Below are positions 8,218 through 16,445 of a stretch of DNA of 64,000 bases, in pieces. The stretch's first letter is position 1. Each line of letters starts with the position of its first letter. Under the pieces are notes generated by a model that was given only the letters and a program-made list of their open reading frames with translations, did no database searches and had not been told where the DNA came from. The position numbers and the translations under genes were made by a program. The stretch is from Streptomyces sp. NBC_01775 (GTDB taxonomy: Bacteria > Actinomycetota > Actinomycetes > Streptomycetales > Streptomycetaceae). The stretch spans positions 8,246,001 to 8,310,000 of the forward strand of contig NZ_CP109104.1 of assembly GCF_035917675.1 (NCBI RefSeq), written 5' to 3'.

Positions 8218-8928
8218 CTACGCGGCCTTCGCCTTGGTGGCGTAGATGTCCACGTACTCCTGGCCGGACAGGCGCATCACGTCGCTCATGACCTCGTCGG
8301 TCACGGCGCGCAGCACATAGCGGTCGCGGTCCATGCCCTCGTAGCGGGAGAAGTCCAGCGGCTCACCGAAGCGCACCGCGATCCGGCGACCGCCGCCGAT
8401 CTTGGGCAGGCCCTTGCCGCCCGGCTGCACCGCGTCGGTGCCGATCATGGCGAACGGCACCACCGGGGCGCCGGTCATCAGGGCGAGCCGTGCGATCCCC
8501 GTACGGCCGCGGTACAGCCGCCCGTCGGGGGAACGGGTGCCCTCGGGGTAGATCGCGAAGAGGTTGCCCTCCTCCAGTACGCGCCGCCCGGTCATCAGGG
8601 CCGCGACGCCGCCGCGTCCGCCGTCCCTGTCCACCGGGATCATGCCGACGCCGGTGAAGAACCAGGCCATCAGACGGCCCTTGAGGCTCTTGCCGGTGAC
8701 GTACTCGTCCTTGCCGATGAAGAAGACCTGGCGGGTGGTGACCAGCGGCAGGATCATCGAGTCGATGAACGTGAGGTGATTGCCCGCGAGGATCACCGGG
8801 CCCGAGCCAGGGATACGGTCGGCCCCTTCGACCTTCGGCCGGAACAGCACGCGCAGAAGCGGGCCGAGCACTGCCTTGATCAGCCGGAAACGGGACAACG
8901 GACCCTCCGCCCAGTCGGTATCGGTCAT
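8218..8928 (-). CDS. 1-acyl-sn-glycerol-3-phosphate acyltransferase (PlsC family)
   Basis: Predicted to transfer an acyl group to lysophosphatidate at the membrane face, giving phosphatidate for phospholipid synthesis. The catalytic HX4D box is His51-Asp56 (HLTFID), and the phosphate-binding EGTR motif is at about residues 129-132. The length of 236 aa is normal. I used the ATG reading MTDTDW; an upstream in-frame ATG would add 21 residues that do not look conserved. No strong ribosome site precedes either. It lies head-to-head with the glycerophosphodiesterase gene, which also belongs to glycerolipid turnover. Confidence 0.85.
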   Translation of the reverse strand: MTDTDWAEGPLSRFRLIKAVLGPLLRVLFRPKVEGADRIPGSGPVILAGNHLTFIDSMILPLVTTRQVFFIGKDEYVTGKSLKGRLMAWFFTGVGMIPVDRDGGRGGVAALMTGRRVLEEGNLFAIYPEGTRSPDGRLYRGRTGIARLALMTGAPVVPFAMIGTDAVQPGGKGLPKIGGGRRIAVRFGEPLDFSRYEGMDRDRYVLRAVTDEVMSDVMRLSGQEYVDIYATKAKAA

Positions 8929-9172
8929 GCGCACAGGTACGCAGATGAGGACGATACTCGCCGCTACCGGTGAGTTGCACACCGGGTTCATTGCACCGAT
9001 ACGAAGAATTGACGTGGATTACGCCCCTATTGCGCACGCGAACGTCCTCCATCAGACGCGTGTTTCCCTCGTGTTCCGTCTTATGTCTCCCAGCCGCCGT
9101 GCACCCGGTCCTACGATCAGCCCGACGTTTGGCAGGTGCCGGTCATCGGTGCCACGGAGTTGAGGAGAGCCC

Positions 9173-10345
9173 ATGGAACAGGAGCAGCAGCCGGGCCGCA
9201 GAACCCTGCTCGGGGCGGCGGTACTGGGCGCGGCGAGCGCGGGCACGGTCGCGCTGGGCGCCGGCACGGCGCACGCGGCCGGCGGCGAGGCCCCGGCGGG
9301 GCGCTCCCGTGACCGGCACGGGCACGGCGAACTGCCCTTCCCCGCCGTCATCGCCCACCGCGGCACCAGCGGCTACCGCCCCGAGCACACCCTCGGCTCC
9401 TACCAGCTCGCCCTCGACATGGGTGCCGACGTCATCGAGCAGGACCTCGTCCCCACCAAGGACGGGCACCTGGTGTGCCGTCACGAGAACGACATCACCG
9501 CGACGACCGACGTCGCCGACCGGCCCGAATTCGCCTCCCGCAAGACCACCAAAACGGTTGACGGAGCGAAGCTGACCGGCTGGTTCACCGAAGACTTCAC
9601 CCTCAAGGAGCTGAAGACGCTGCGCGCCAAGGAGCGCATCCCCGCGCAGCGCCAGCACAACACGCTCTACAACGGCCGCTGGGACGTGCCCACCTTCCAG
9701 GAGGTCCTCGACTGGGCCGAGGAACAGGGCCGCCGCCGCGGGCGTCGCGTCTGGCTCCATGTGGAGACCAAGCACCCGACCTACTTCACCAAGCTCGGCC
9801 TCGGCCTGGAGAAGCCCCTCGCCAAGCTGCTGCGCCGCTACGGCCGCCACAAGGCGCACTCCCCGAACTTCGTGCAGTCCTTCGAGCCCAGCAGCATCGA
9901 AAAGCTGGGCAAACTGGTCGACTGCCCCGGCGTCGTCCTGCTCGGCGGGCTCACCACGCGCCCCTGGGACTTCGTGGAGTCCGGCGACCCGCGTACCGTC
10001 GCCGACCTCGTCAAGCCCGAGGGGCTCAAGTGGATCGCCGGGTTCGCCCAGGGCATCGGGCCCACCCTCGAACTCGTGATCCCGCGCAACACGGACGGCA
10101 CCCTCGGCGAGCCGACCACCCTTGTGAAGGACGCGCACGCGAAGAAGCTGCTGCTGCACCCCTACACCGTGCGCAATGAGAACACCTTCCTGCCCGTCGA
10201 CTTCCGCAAGGGCGAGGACCCCAACGCCTACGGCGACGCGTTCGGCGTCTTCAAGCGCTACTTCGCCACCGGCATCGACGGCCTCTTCTCGGACAACTGC
10301 GACACCGCGCTCCTGGCCGCCGAGGAGTTCCGGGACAAGGACTGA
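9173..10345 (+). CDS. Secreted glycerophosphodiester phosphodiesterase (GlpQ-like)
   Basis: A 390-aa enzyme expected outside the cell, hydrolysing glycerophosphodiesters to glycerol-3-phosphate and an alcohol. The leader has a twin-arginine motif (GRRTLLG, residues 8-14), a hydrophobic stretch and a cleavage site after THA (about residue 34), so Tat export is likely. The GDPD-domain residues are present: His62-Arg-Gly (AHRG), Glu71, the pair Glu89/Asp91 in IEQD, and His104 in CRHEND. Extracellular GlpQ proteins in Streptomyces serve phosphate or glycerol scavenging from phospholipids and teichoic acids. A perfect hairpin follows. Confidence 0.9.
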   Translation: MEQEQQPGRRTLLGAAVLGAASAGTVALGAGTAHAAGGEAPAGRSRDRHGHGELPFPAVIAHRGTSGYRPEHTLGSYQLALDMGADVIEQDLVPTKDGHLVCRHENDITATTDVADRPEFASRKTTKTVDGAKLTGWFTEDFTLKELKTLRAKERIPAQRQHNTLYNGRWDVPTFQEVLDWAEEQGRRRGRRVWLHVETKHPTYFTKLGLGLEKPLAKLLRRYGRHKAHSPNFVQSFEPSSIEKLGKLVDCPGVVLLGGLTTRPWDFVESGDPRTVADLVKPEGLKWIAGFAQGIGPTLELVIPRNTDGTLGEPTTLVKDAHAKKLLLHPYTVRNENTFLPVDFRKGEDPNAYGDAFGVFKRYFATGIDGLFSDNCDTALLAAEEFRDKD

Positions 10346-10399
10346 TCCGCAGCCGGTACCCGCCGCGAGCGTGCGGCCGTCCGCACGCTGGAGAGTGAC

Positions 10400-10435
10400 G
10401 CGCCGCCCGCTCCGCAACCACGGAGCGGGCGGCGC
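10400..10435 (+). terminator. Terminator after glpQ
   Basis: Perfect 15-base arms (GCGCCGCCCGCTCCG and complement) around a CAACCA loop. It ends only a few bases before possible starts of the next gene, which argues against using the earliest GTG there. Confidence 0.8.
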
Positions 10436-10449
10436 GCGTGCAGCGGCGT

Positions 10450-11115
10450 ATGACGGAACCCACCATGCTGGACCCGCGTCTGCGCGCGCTGCTGCACGCC
10501 GAGTGCTCGGCGGAGGCCGCTTCACACCCGGGTACCGAGGCTGAGGATCTGCGGCAGAGCGTGTGGCTGCGCTGGCTGGAACACCTCGGCGGACATGGCA
10601 CCCCCGCCGAGCCCGCCGCCTGGCTGCGGGCCGCCGTCCGCGCGGAGGCCGACGCCGCGCGACGCGCGACGCGTGAGCCCCCGCCGGAGCGTCGGCCGGC
10701 CCGCCGGGCGCCCTGCCAGCGACGGGTCACCGCCGCAGACGGAAGAGGCGACACCGCGAGCGACACCGAGGCGCCGCTGCTGGCCGCCGAACGGCGCCGC
10801 GCGCTGACCGAAGCGGTCACGCGGCTGCCGGGCCGCTGCCCCGCGCTGCTGCGCGCCATGCTGGCCGGAACAGACCCCACATACCCGGAAATCGCCCGTG
10901 AGTTGGGAATGTCACAGGGCAGCCTGGGTCCGCTGCGTTCCCGTTGTCTGGAATGCCTGCGCAGAATGCTCGCGGCGGAGGTTGCACCACCTGAAGTTGG
11001 GGGAAGGGTGCGAGAGGCAACCGGCGTCACCAGGGCGGACAGCACGGGCGCGACACCCTCACTCTCGCGTGCCCGCGCGCACACAATTTGGGGAGGCATG
11101 CGCACATGGGAATGA
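10450..11115 (+). CDS. Sigma-70-like protein with a region 4 helix-turn-helix
   Basis: About 221 aa. The C-terminal half carries a sigma region 4-type helix-turn-helix (TYPEIARELGMSQGSLGPLRSRCLECLRR), preceded by a region 2-like helix (LRQSVWLRWLEHL) that is much less typical. It could be an atypical ECF sigma factor or a sigma-like DNA-binding regulator. The middle (about residues 70-105) is Arg/Pro-rich and looks like a linker. The start is uncertain: GTG at 10438 touches the terminator, while ATG at 10450 or 10465 is more plausible. Its stop overlaps the next gene by ten bases, so the GNAT protein is translated from the same message. No anti-sigma gene is visible nearby. Confidence 0.7.
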   Translation: MTEPTMLDPRLRALLHAECSAEAASHPGTEAEDLRQSVWLRWLEHLGGHGTPAEPAAWLRAAVRAEADAARRATREPPPERRPARRAPCQRRVTAADGRGDTASDTEAPLLAAERRRALTEAVTRLPGRCPALLRAMLAGTDPTYPEIARELGMSQGSLGPLRSRCLECLRRMLAAEVAPPEVGGRVREATGVTRADSTGATPSLSRARAHTIWGGMRTWE

Positions 11116-11600
11116 GCGTGACCATCTCTGCGGCGAGCGAGCACGACGCCGAACAGATACTGAAGCTGCAGTACCTCTGCTTCCAGAGGGAAGCCGAGCT
11201 GTACGGCGATTACCGCATCGAACCGTTGGTCCAGACGCTGGAGGACTTCCGCGCCGAACTGGGACACAGCTGTGTGCTCGTGGCCCGGCTCGGCGAAGAG
11301 GTGGTCGGCTCCGTGCGTGCCGTCGTCGACGACGAGGGCACCGCCCGGATCGGCAGACTGTGTGTGCACCCCCGGCTCCAGGGGCACGGGCTCGGCGGGC
11401 GGCTGCTGGCCGCCGTCGAGAACCGCCTCGTCGCCGAGTTCGCCGCCAAGCGCTACCGGCTGGTGACCGGCAGCCGGAGTGAGGGCAGTCTCCGCCTCTA
11501 CCGCAAGTCCGGCTACGCCCAGGTCGGCACCGAACTCGACCGCCAGGTCACCTTGGTGGCCCTGGCCAAGGAAGCCACCACGTACGCCACCAGCGCGTAG
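11106..11600 (+). CDS. GNAT-family N-acetyltransferase
   Basis: A 164-aa acetyl-CoA-dependent acetyltransferase. The acetyl-CoA loop is seen as LCVHPRLQGHGLGGRLL (the R/Q-x-x-G-x-G/A pattern, about residues 83-99), after a central strand carrying VVGSVRAVVDDEG. GGGAGG lies nine bases before the chosen ATG. The start is inside the sigma-like gene's end, implying coupling. The substrate is unknown; the conserved EAELYGDYRIEPLVQTL front is found in a Streptomyces-specific subgroup as I recall it. Confidence 0.85.
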   Translation: MGMSVTISAASEHDAEQILKLQYLCFQREAELYGDYRIEPLVQTLEDFRAELGHSCVLVARLGEEVVGSVRAVVDDEGTARIGRLCVHPRLQGHGLGGRLLAAVENRLVAEFAAKRYRLVTGSRSEGSLRLYRKSGYAQVGTELDRQVTLVALAKEATTYATSA

Positions 11601-11627
11601 GCCGTGCGGGGCGACGCCGATGCCGGT

Positions 11628-11676
11628 CGATGCCGTACTCAGCGGGGCCGAACGCGCCTCGTGGAGTACGGCATCG
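11628..11676. terminator. Bidirectional hairpin between convergent genes
   Basis: Thirteen-base perfect arms (CGATGCCGTACTC and complement) with a 23-base loop. It lies between the GNAT gene (plus) and the membrane protein gene that ends just beyond it on the minus strand. Confidence 0.6.
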
Positions 11677-11680
11677 CCGG

Positions 11681-12139
11681 TCAGGCGGTGGTCGGACGAG
11701 CGCCGTCGCGGCGGGCGGAATTCCCGCGCCGCAGCCACAGCAGCCCCGTGACGGGCAGCACCACCGGCAAGAACAGATAGCCCATTCCGTAGTCCGACCA
11801 GACCGTGGCGTCGGGGAAGGCGGAGGGCTCGACGAGGGTCCAGGTGCCGACGGTGAGGACCCCGAGCAGTTCGAGCGCGCAGCAGGCGAGAGCCGCCTTG
11901 CGGGCGCCTTCGCCGCCGCGCACGAGCGAGAGCGTGATGAACGCGTACACCAGCGCGGCCACGGCCGACAGGACGTAGGCGAGCGGCGCCTCGTCGAAGC
12001 GTGTCGAGAGCTGGACGATGGAGCGCGAGGCGGCGCCCACCGTGAAGATGCCGTACAGCGTGACCAGAAGCTTGCCCGGCCCGCTGCTGATGCCCCCGCG
12101 CGAGGTCGCGGGGGCGGCGTCCGGCGGCGTCTCAGGCAC
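11681..12139 (-). CDS. Conserved membrane protein of unknown function
   Basis: A 152-aa protein with four hydrophobic segments, near residues 24-43, 53-74, 84-103 and 115-136, and charged ends. No enzyme motif is seen. Its start overlaps the end of the upstream 123-aa membrane protein by eight bases, so the two are translationally coupled and probably act as partners in the membrane. I do not recognise the family. Confidence 0.7.
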   Translation of the reverse strand: MPETPPDAAPATSRGGISSGPGKLLVTLYGIFTVGAASRSIVQLSTRFDEAPLAYVLSAVAALVYAFITLSLVRGGEGARKAALACCALELLGVLTVGTWTLVEPSAFPDATVWSDYGMGYLFLPVVLPVTGLLWLRRGNSARRDGARPTTA

Positions 12140-12503
12140 CGGTGCCGCCTCCCCAGATGTCGTGGAGCCGCACCTGGAGCACCGCCAGTACGACGGCGCC
12201 GGCCACCACCGTCAGCGAGCCCCATTTGGTGCGTTCCGTCAGCGAGATCAGTCCCACCACCGGCACGCACGCGACGACACCGACCAGGTACGACACGAAG
12301 ATCACCGCGCCGTCCGCCGGGTCCTGCCCGCGGGCGAGCTGCACGATCCCCACCACGAGCTGCGCCAGCGCGAGAACCGTCACCACGGCCATGCCGATGA
12401 AGTGCCAGTCCTTGGTCGGCTGGTCGCGGTACGCCGCCCAGCCGCACCACGCGGCCAGCGCGAGCGCTGCCACGGCGAGCGTGACCGTCAGGGGGGTGAG
12501 CAT
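12132..12503 (-). CDS. Small conserved membrane protein of unknown function
   Basis: A 123-aa protein with four predicted membrane helices (about residues 4-24, 36-56, 67-87 and 92-112), separated by short charged loops. It is the first gene of a two-gene minus-strand unit with the overlapping 152-aa membrane protein. The GTG/ATG context shows CAGGGGGGTGAGC directly before the ATG, a good ribosome site. Function unknown. Confidence 0.72.
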   Translation of the reverse strand: MLTPLTVTLAVAALALAAWCGWAAYRDQPTKDWHFIGMAVVTVLALAQLVVGIVQLARGQDPADGAVIFVSYLVGVVACVPVVGLISLTERTKWGSLTVVAGAVVLAVLQVRLHDIWGGGTGA

Positions 12504-12574
12504 GGACAGGAGTCTAAGAGGGCGCTCCGGGCCGCCGGCGCGCGCCCCCGAACGCCGTCGTACGCTGGCGCATC

Positions 12575-13228
12575 ATGAAGATAGAAGCCCCCGTGACCCT
12601 GCTGTTCGACAACGACGGCACCCTGCTGTCCTCCATGGAATCGGTGCTCCGCTGCTGGACCGCCTGGGCCCAGGAGTTCGGGATCAGCGCCGAGGACTTC
12701 GCCGCCGTCGAGCTGCACGGCCGCCCGGCGGCCGACATCGTCGCGGATCTGCTCCCGCCCGCGCGTGTGCCGGAGGCGGTCGGGCGCATCGGCGAGCTGG
12801 AGGTCGAGGACGTCGCGAACGGCGGTGCCGTTCCGCTGCCCGGAACCGCCGAGCTGCTGGCCTCGCTGCCCGAGGGAAGCTGGGCCGTCGTCACCTCCGC
12901 GACCCGCGAGCTGGCCGAGGCCAGGCTGCGCGCGGTGGGTATCGAGGCGCCACTGGTCATCGCCGCCGACGACATCACGCGCGGCAAACCCGATCCCGAG
13001 CCCTACCTGCTGGCCGCCGAGAAGCTGGGCGCCGACCCCGCCCGGTGCGTGGTCTTCGAGGACGCTCCGGCCGGGCTGGAGGCGGGCCGCAGGGCCGGCA
13101 TGCGGACAGTGGGGCTGGTCACGACCCACCCCCGGGAGGAGCTGCGCGCCGACGTGGTGGTCCCGAACCTCTCCGCCGTCTCGGCGCAGATCACCGCCGC
13201 CGGTGTGGCGCTCACCGCAGCCGACTGA
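12575..13228 (+). CDS. HAD-family phosphatase (sugar phosphatase-like)
   Basis: A 217-aa haloacid dehalogenase-type phosphatase. Motif I is FDNDGTLL (nucleophile Asp12, acid Asp14), followed by a cap domain. Motif II is VVTSAT, motif III carries Lys in GKPDPEPYL, and motif IV is VFEDAPAGLEAG. This layout matches beta-phosphoglucomutase/sugar-phosphatase relatives (DOG1 or YfbT type); the second base of motif I is Asn rather than a hydrophobic residue. TACGCT lies eight bases before the ATG and no ribosome site is visible, so it may be leaderless. It is divergent from the membrane-protein pair. Confidence 0.88.
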   Translation: MKIEAPVTLLFDNDGTLLSSMESVLRCWTAWAQEFGISAEDFAAVELHGRPAADIVADLLPPARVPEAVGRIGELEVEDVANGGAVPLPGTAELLASLPEGSWAVVTSATRELAEARLRAVGIEAPLVIAADDITRGKPDPEPYLLAAEKLGADPARCVVFEDAPAGLEAGRRAGMRTVGLVTTHPREELRADVVVPNLSAVSAQITAAGVALTAAD

Positions 13229-13692
13229 CGGCTCACGGCGCGGAAGGCCGGGCGAGGCCCCGGTTGGGCGGGGGTGTCCACGGCCATGTCCATCATGCGG
13301 ACAACGGCCTCCGCATCACCCGCGCCGTCTGCTTTACTGAACAACATGAACACGACGAGCTGCCGCACCCTTGCGACCGACGCGGAATACGCGCCGGGTG
13401 CTCGTTGTCTGCGTATGCGTGACTTGCCGCGTACCGCGCGGCGAATGTGTGCCCGCTGAGGGCCCCTGCCTGAGCTGACCGAGGCGATTCGCGCCCCGAA
13501 GCGAGTCAACGCCCGCGCACTCCGCACCGTCCCGGAGCAGAGCCCCGCCGCCACCGGCGGCAGCCCCGACCCCACCGCACGCCGCGGTCGTGTGGCTGCG
13601 CTCTGCCCGCCTCGCGGTGGCACGCTTCACCGCGCGCGCCCCCTCAAGAGCTACGTAAGCGCTCATCCCACCAACACCCACGGAATCTTCCT
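13229..13692 (+). other. 464-base leader region of the methionine transporter operon
   Basis: No convincing gene. A 37-codon frame from an ATG at 13346 to a TGA at 13457-13459 holds three cysteines and ends RRMCAR. The same frame then stays open to the metN start. This could be a cysteine-sensing leader peptide of the type found before actinobacterial sulfur genes, but its codon use is not clearly coding and it lacks the usual conserved leader motif. I looked for SAM-riboswitch hallmarks and found none. Confidence 0.35.
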
Positions 13693-14784
13693 GTGATCAC
13701 GACTAAGGACCTGACGAAGGTCTATCGCACCCGGGACCGAGAAGTCACCGCACTGGACGGCGTCGACCTGCACGTCCGTCCGGGCGAGGTCTTCGGCGTC
13801 GTCGGCCAGAGCGGCGCCGGCAAGTCCTCCCTCATCCGCTGCGTGAACCTGCTGGAGCGCCCCACCTCGGGCACCGTCACCGTCGACGGCCAGGAGCTGA
13901 CCGCACTCCCCGGCAGCAGCAAGCGCGCCGGCCAGGAGCTGCGCCAGGCCCGCGGCCGTATCGGCATGGTCTTCCAGCACTTCAACCTGCTCTCCTCACG
14001 CACCGTGCTCGGCAACGTCGAGCTGCCGCTGGAGATCCTCGGCCACTCCGGCCAGGAGCGCACCCGCAAGGCCAAGGAACTGCTCGACCTGGTCGGCCTC
14101 GCCGAGAAGGCGGGCTCCTACCCGGCGCAGCTCTCCGGCGGCCAGAAGCAGCGCGTCGGCATCGCCCGCGCGCTGGCGGGCGACCCCAAAGTGCTGCTGT
14201 CCGACGAGGCGACCTCGGCGCTCGACCCCGAGACGACCCGCTCCGTGCTCCGGCTGCTGCGCGACCTGAACCGGCAGCTCGACCTGACCGTGCTGCTGAT
14301 CACGCACGAGATGGAGGTCGTGAAGGCCGTGTGCGACTCGGCGGCCCTGATGAAGAGCGGCCGTATCACCGAGTCGGGCACCGTCCCCGAGCTGCTCGCC
14401 ACGCCCGGCTCCGAGCTGGCCCGCGAGCTGTTCCCGGTCGGCGGGGTGCCCTCGGCGCCCGGCCGTACGGTCGTGGACGTCACCTTCCACGGCGAGACCA
14501 CCACGGAGCCGGTGATCTCCAAGCTGTCGCGGACCTACAACGTCGACATCTCCATCCTCGGCGCCGCCATGGACACCGTCGCCGGCAAGCAGGTCGGCCG
14601 TATGCGCATCGAGCTGCCCGGCAGCTTCGAGGACAACGTCGTACCGATCGGCTTCCTGCGCGAGCAGGGCCTGACCGTAGATGTGGCCGCCGTGGCCGGA
14701 TCGGCCGCCGAACCCGCGCCCGCAGCCGGGGCCACCACCCCGGGCCCTGATGAGGACGCACGTGTCGAGGAGAGTGCCAAGTGA
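13693..14784 (+). CDS. metN: Methionine ABC transporter, ATP-binding subunit
   Basis: A 363-aa ATPase that powers uptake of methionine. Walker A GQSGAGKSS lies at residues 38-46, the signature LSGGQKQ near 147, Walker B VLLSDEAT near 167-174, and the switch His in LLITHE. After the ATPase domain, residues of about 260-335 form the NIL regulatory domain (starting VDVTFHGETTTEPVISKL) that senses internal methionine in MetN proteins. The C-terminal tail is Ala/Pro-rich. Its stop overlaps the start of the permease gene by four bases. The NIL domain is what separates this from amino-acid ABC ATPases in general. Confidence 0.93.
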   Translation: MITTKDLTKVYRTRDREVTALDGVDLHVRPGEVFGVVGQSGAGKSSLIRCVNLLERPTSGTVTVDGQELTALPGSSKRAGQELRQARGRIGMVFQHFNLLSSRTVLGNVELPLEILGHSGQERTRKAKELLDLVGLAEKAGSYPAQLSGGQKQRVGIARALAGDPKVLLSDEATSALDPETTRSVLRLLRDLNRQLDLTVLLITHEMEVVKAVCDSAALMKSGRITESGTVPELLATPGSELARELFPVGGVPSAPGRTVVDVTFHGETTTEPVISKLSRTYNVDISILGAAMDTVAGKQVGRMRIELPGSFEDNVVPIGFLREQGLTVDVAAVAGSAAEPAPAAGATTPGPDEDARVEESAK

Positions 14785-16304
14785 GCTGGTCCGAAATACA
14801 GCCGCTGCTGTCCCAGGGCTTCCTGGACACCCTCTACATGGTCGGCTTGTCCGCGCTGATCGCCCTGCTCGGCGGTCTGCCCACCGGTGTGCTGCTCGTG
14901 CTCACCGACAAGGGCGGCATGCTCCAGAACGCGGCCGTCAACAAGGTCGTGGGCGCGATCGTGAACGTCGGCAGGTCGCTGCCGTTCATCATCTTGCTGA
15001 TCGCGCTGATCCCCTTCACCCGCGTCGTCGTCGGCAGCTTCATCGGCCCGACGGCCGCGATCGTCCCGCTCGCCATCGGAGCGATCCCCTTCTTCGCACG
15101 GCTGGTCGAGACCGCCATCCGCGAGGTCGACAAGGGCCTGGTCGAGGCAGTGCAGGCCATGGGGGGCGGCACGCCCACGGTCGTCTTCAAGGCCCTGCTC
15201 CCGCAGGCGCTGCCCTCCCTGGTCGCCGGTCTGACCACGACGATCATCGCGCTGATCGGATACTCGGCGATGGCCGGGACCGTCGGCGGCGGCGGCCTGG
15301 GATCGGTCGCGGTGCAGTACGGCTACCAGCGCTTCGAGACCAGCGTGATGATCGCCACCGTCGTCGCCCTGATCGTCGTCGTCACCGCGGTGCAGATCGT
15401 CGGTGACGCCGTCGTCCGCGGCCTGGCCGCACACCGGGGCGGCGGCGCCGACGGCGCGGGCCGTCGGCTGGCGCGCCTGGGCAGGGCCCGCACCGTGGCC
15501 GTCGCCGCTGCGGTCATCGTCCCGCTCGCGCTGATCGGCTACGGCCTCGGCTCCGGCGGTGACGACAAGCAGACCCTCAAGGTCGCCGCCTCGCCCACCC
15601 CGCACGGCGAGATCCTGGACTACGTCGAGAAGCACCTCGCCAAGAAGGAGGGGCTCAAGCTCGAAGTCCGGAAGTTCAACGACTACGTCGTCCCCAACAC
15701 CGCCACCGAGAGCGGCGAGGTCGACGCCAACTTCTTCCAGCACAAGCCCTACCTCGACGACTTCAACAAGAAGAAGAACACCCACATCAAGCCCGTGGTC
15801 AACGTCGAGCTGGAGCCGCTGGGGCTCTACTCCAAGAAGGCCAAGAGCCTCAAGGACCTCACCGCGGGCAAGACCGTGGCGCTGCCCAACGACAGCACCA
15901 ACGAGGGCCGGGCCCTGCACCTGCTGGCCGACCACGACGTGATCGAGCTGAAGTCCGGGGCCGGTGCCGAGGCCACGCTCGGCGACGTCGCCGACGCCAA
16001 GGGCCTGAAGTTCAAGGAACTGGAGGCAGCTTCCGTGCCCCGCGCGCTCGGTGACGTGGACGCCGCGGTCATCAACGGCAACTACGCCGTCGACACCGGC
16101 CTCAACCCCTCCAAGAACGCCCTGATCGCCGAGAAGGTCAAGAACAACCCCTACACCAACTTCCTCGCGGTCAAGGACGGCAACCAGGACGACCCCCGCG
16201 TCAAGAAGCTGGCCAAGCTCCTGAACTCCGACGAGGTCAAGCACTTCATCGAGCGCAAGTACAAGGGGGGCATCGAACCCGTCTTCGGGCATGTGGGATC
16301 GTGA
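14781..16304 (+). CDS. Methionine ABC transporter: permease and substrate-binding protein in one chain
   Basis: A continuous 507-aa frame. Residues 1-215 are a MetI permease with five or so helices and the EAA-type loop (EAVQAMGGGTPTVVFKALLP, about 122-141). A linker with a membrane helix at about 238-256 follows, and residues 264-507 are a complete MetQ/NlpA binding protein (from LKVAASPTPHGEIL through to the conserved FIERKYKGGIEPVF). In most bacteria, including S. coelicolor as I remember, metI and metQ are separate and MetQ is a lipoprotein. Here no lipobox cysteine exists; the helix would tether the receptor. I see no stop or frame change at the junction. A terminator follows. Confidence 0.9.
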   Translation: MSWSEIQPLLSQGFLDTLYMVGLSALIALLGGLPTGVLLVLTDKGGMLQNAAVNKVVGAIVNVGRSLPFIILLIALIPFTRVVVGSFIGPTAAIVPLAIGAIPFFARLVETAIREVDKGLVEAVQAMGGGTPTVVFKALLPQALPSLVAGLTTTIIALIGYSAMAGTVGGGGLGSVAVQYGYQRFETSVMIATVVALIVVVTAVQIVGDAVVRGLAAHRGGGADGAGRRLARLGRARTVAVAAAVIVPLALIGYGLGSGGDDKQTLKVAASPTPHGEILDYVEKHLAKKEGLKLEVRKFNDYVVPNTATESGEVDANFFQHKPYLDDFNKKKNTHIKPVVNVELEPLGLYSKKAKSLKDLTAGKTVALPNDSTNEGRALHLLADHDVIELKSGAGAEATLGDVADAKGLKFKELEAASVPRALGDVDAAVINGNYAVDTGLNPSKNALIAEKVKNNPYTNFLAVKDGNQDDPRVKKLAKLLNSDEVKHFIERKYKGGIEPVFGHVGS

Positions 16305-16355
16305 ACCCCGGGACCTGAGCCGGGGAAGTCCCCGTATCGACAAGTCTCTTGAACG

Positions 16356-16389
16356 GCGCCGGGCACCCTCGCCAGGAGGGGCCCGGCGC
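16356..16389 (+). terminator. Terminator after the met transporter operon
   Basis: A two-part stem: GCGCCGGGC pairs with GCCCGGCGC and, inside, CCCTC pairs with GAGGG around a five-base loop. It lies about 50 bases after the transporter stop. Confidence 0.75.
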
Positions 16390-16445
16390 TGCACATCCAG
16401 GTGCTGATGCTGCATGCTGTGCACCCCGACGTGTATGGAGCGCGC

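Noticed and set aside
13229..13692. SAM riboswitch before metN
   Set aside because: I found neither the SAM-I core nor the SAM-II/SAM-IV marker sequences by eye; a covariance search would settle it.
16401..16445. Upstream start (MLMLHAVHPDVYGAR) for the RimJ-like acetyltransferase
   Set aside because: The family front begins at MTSTFPDISISTDRLVLRPF. The extra residues overlap the sequence just after the terminator and are not conserved in kind.
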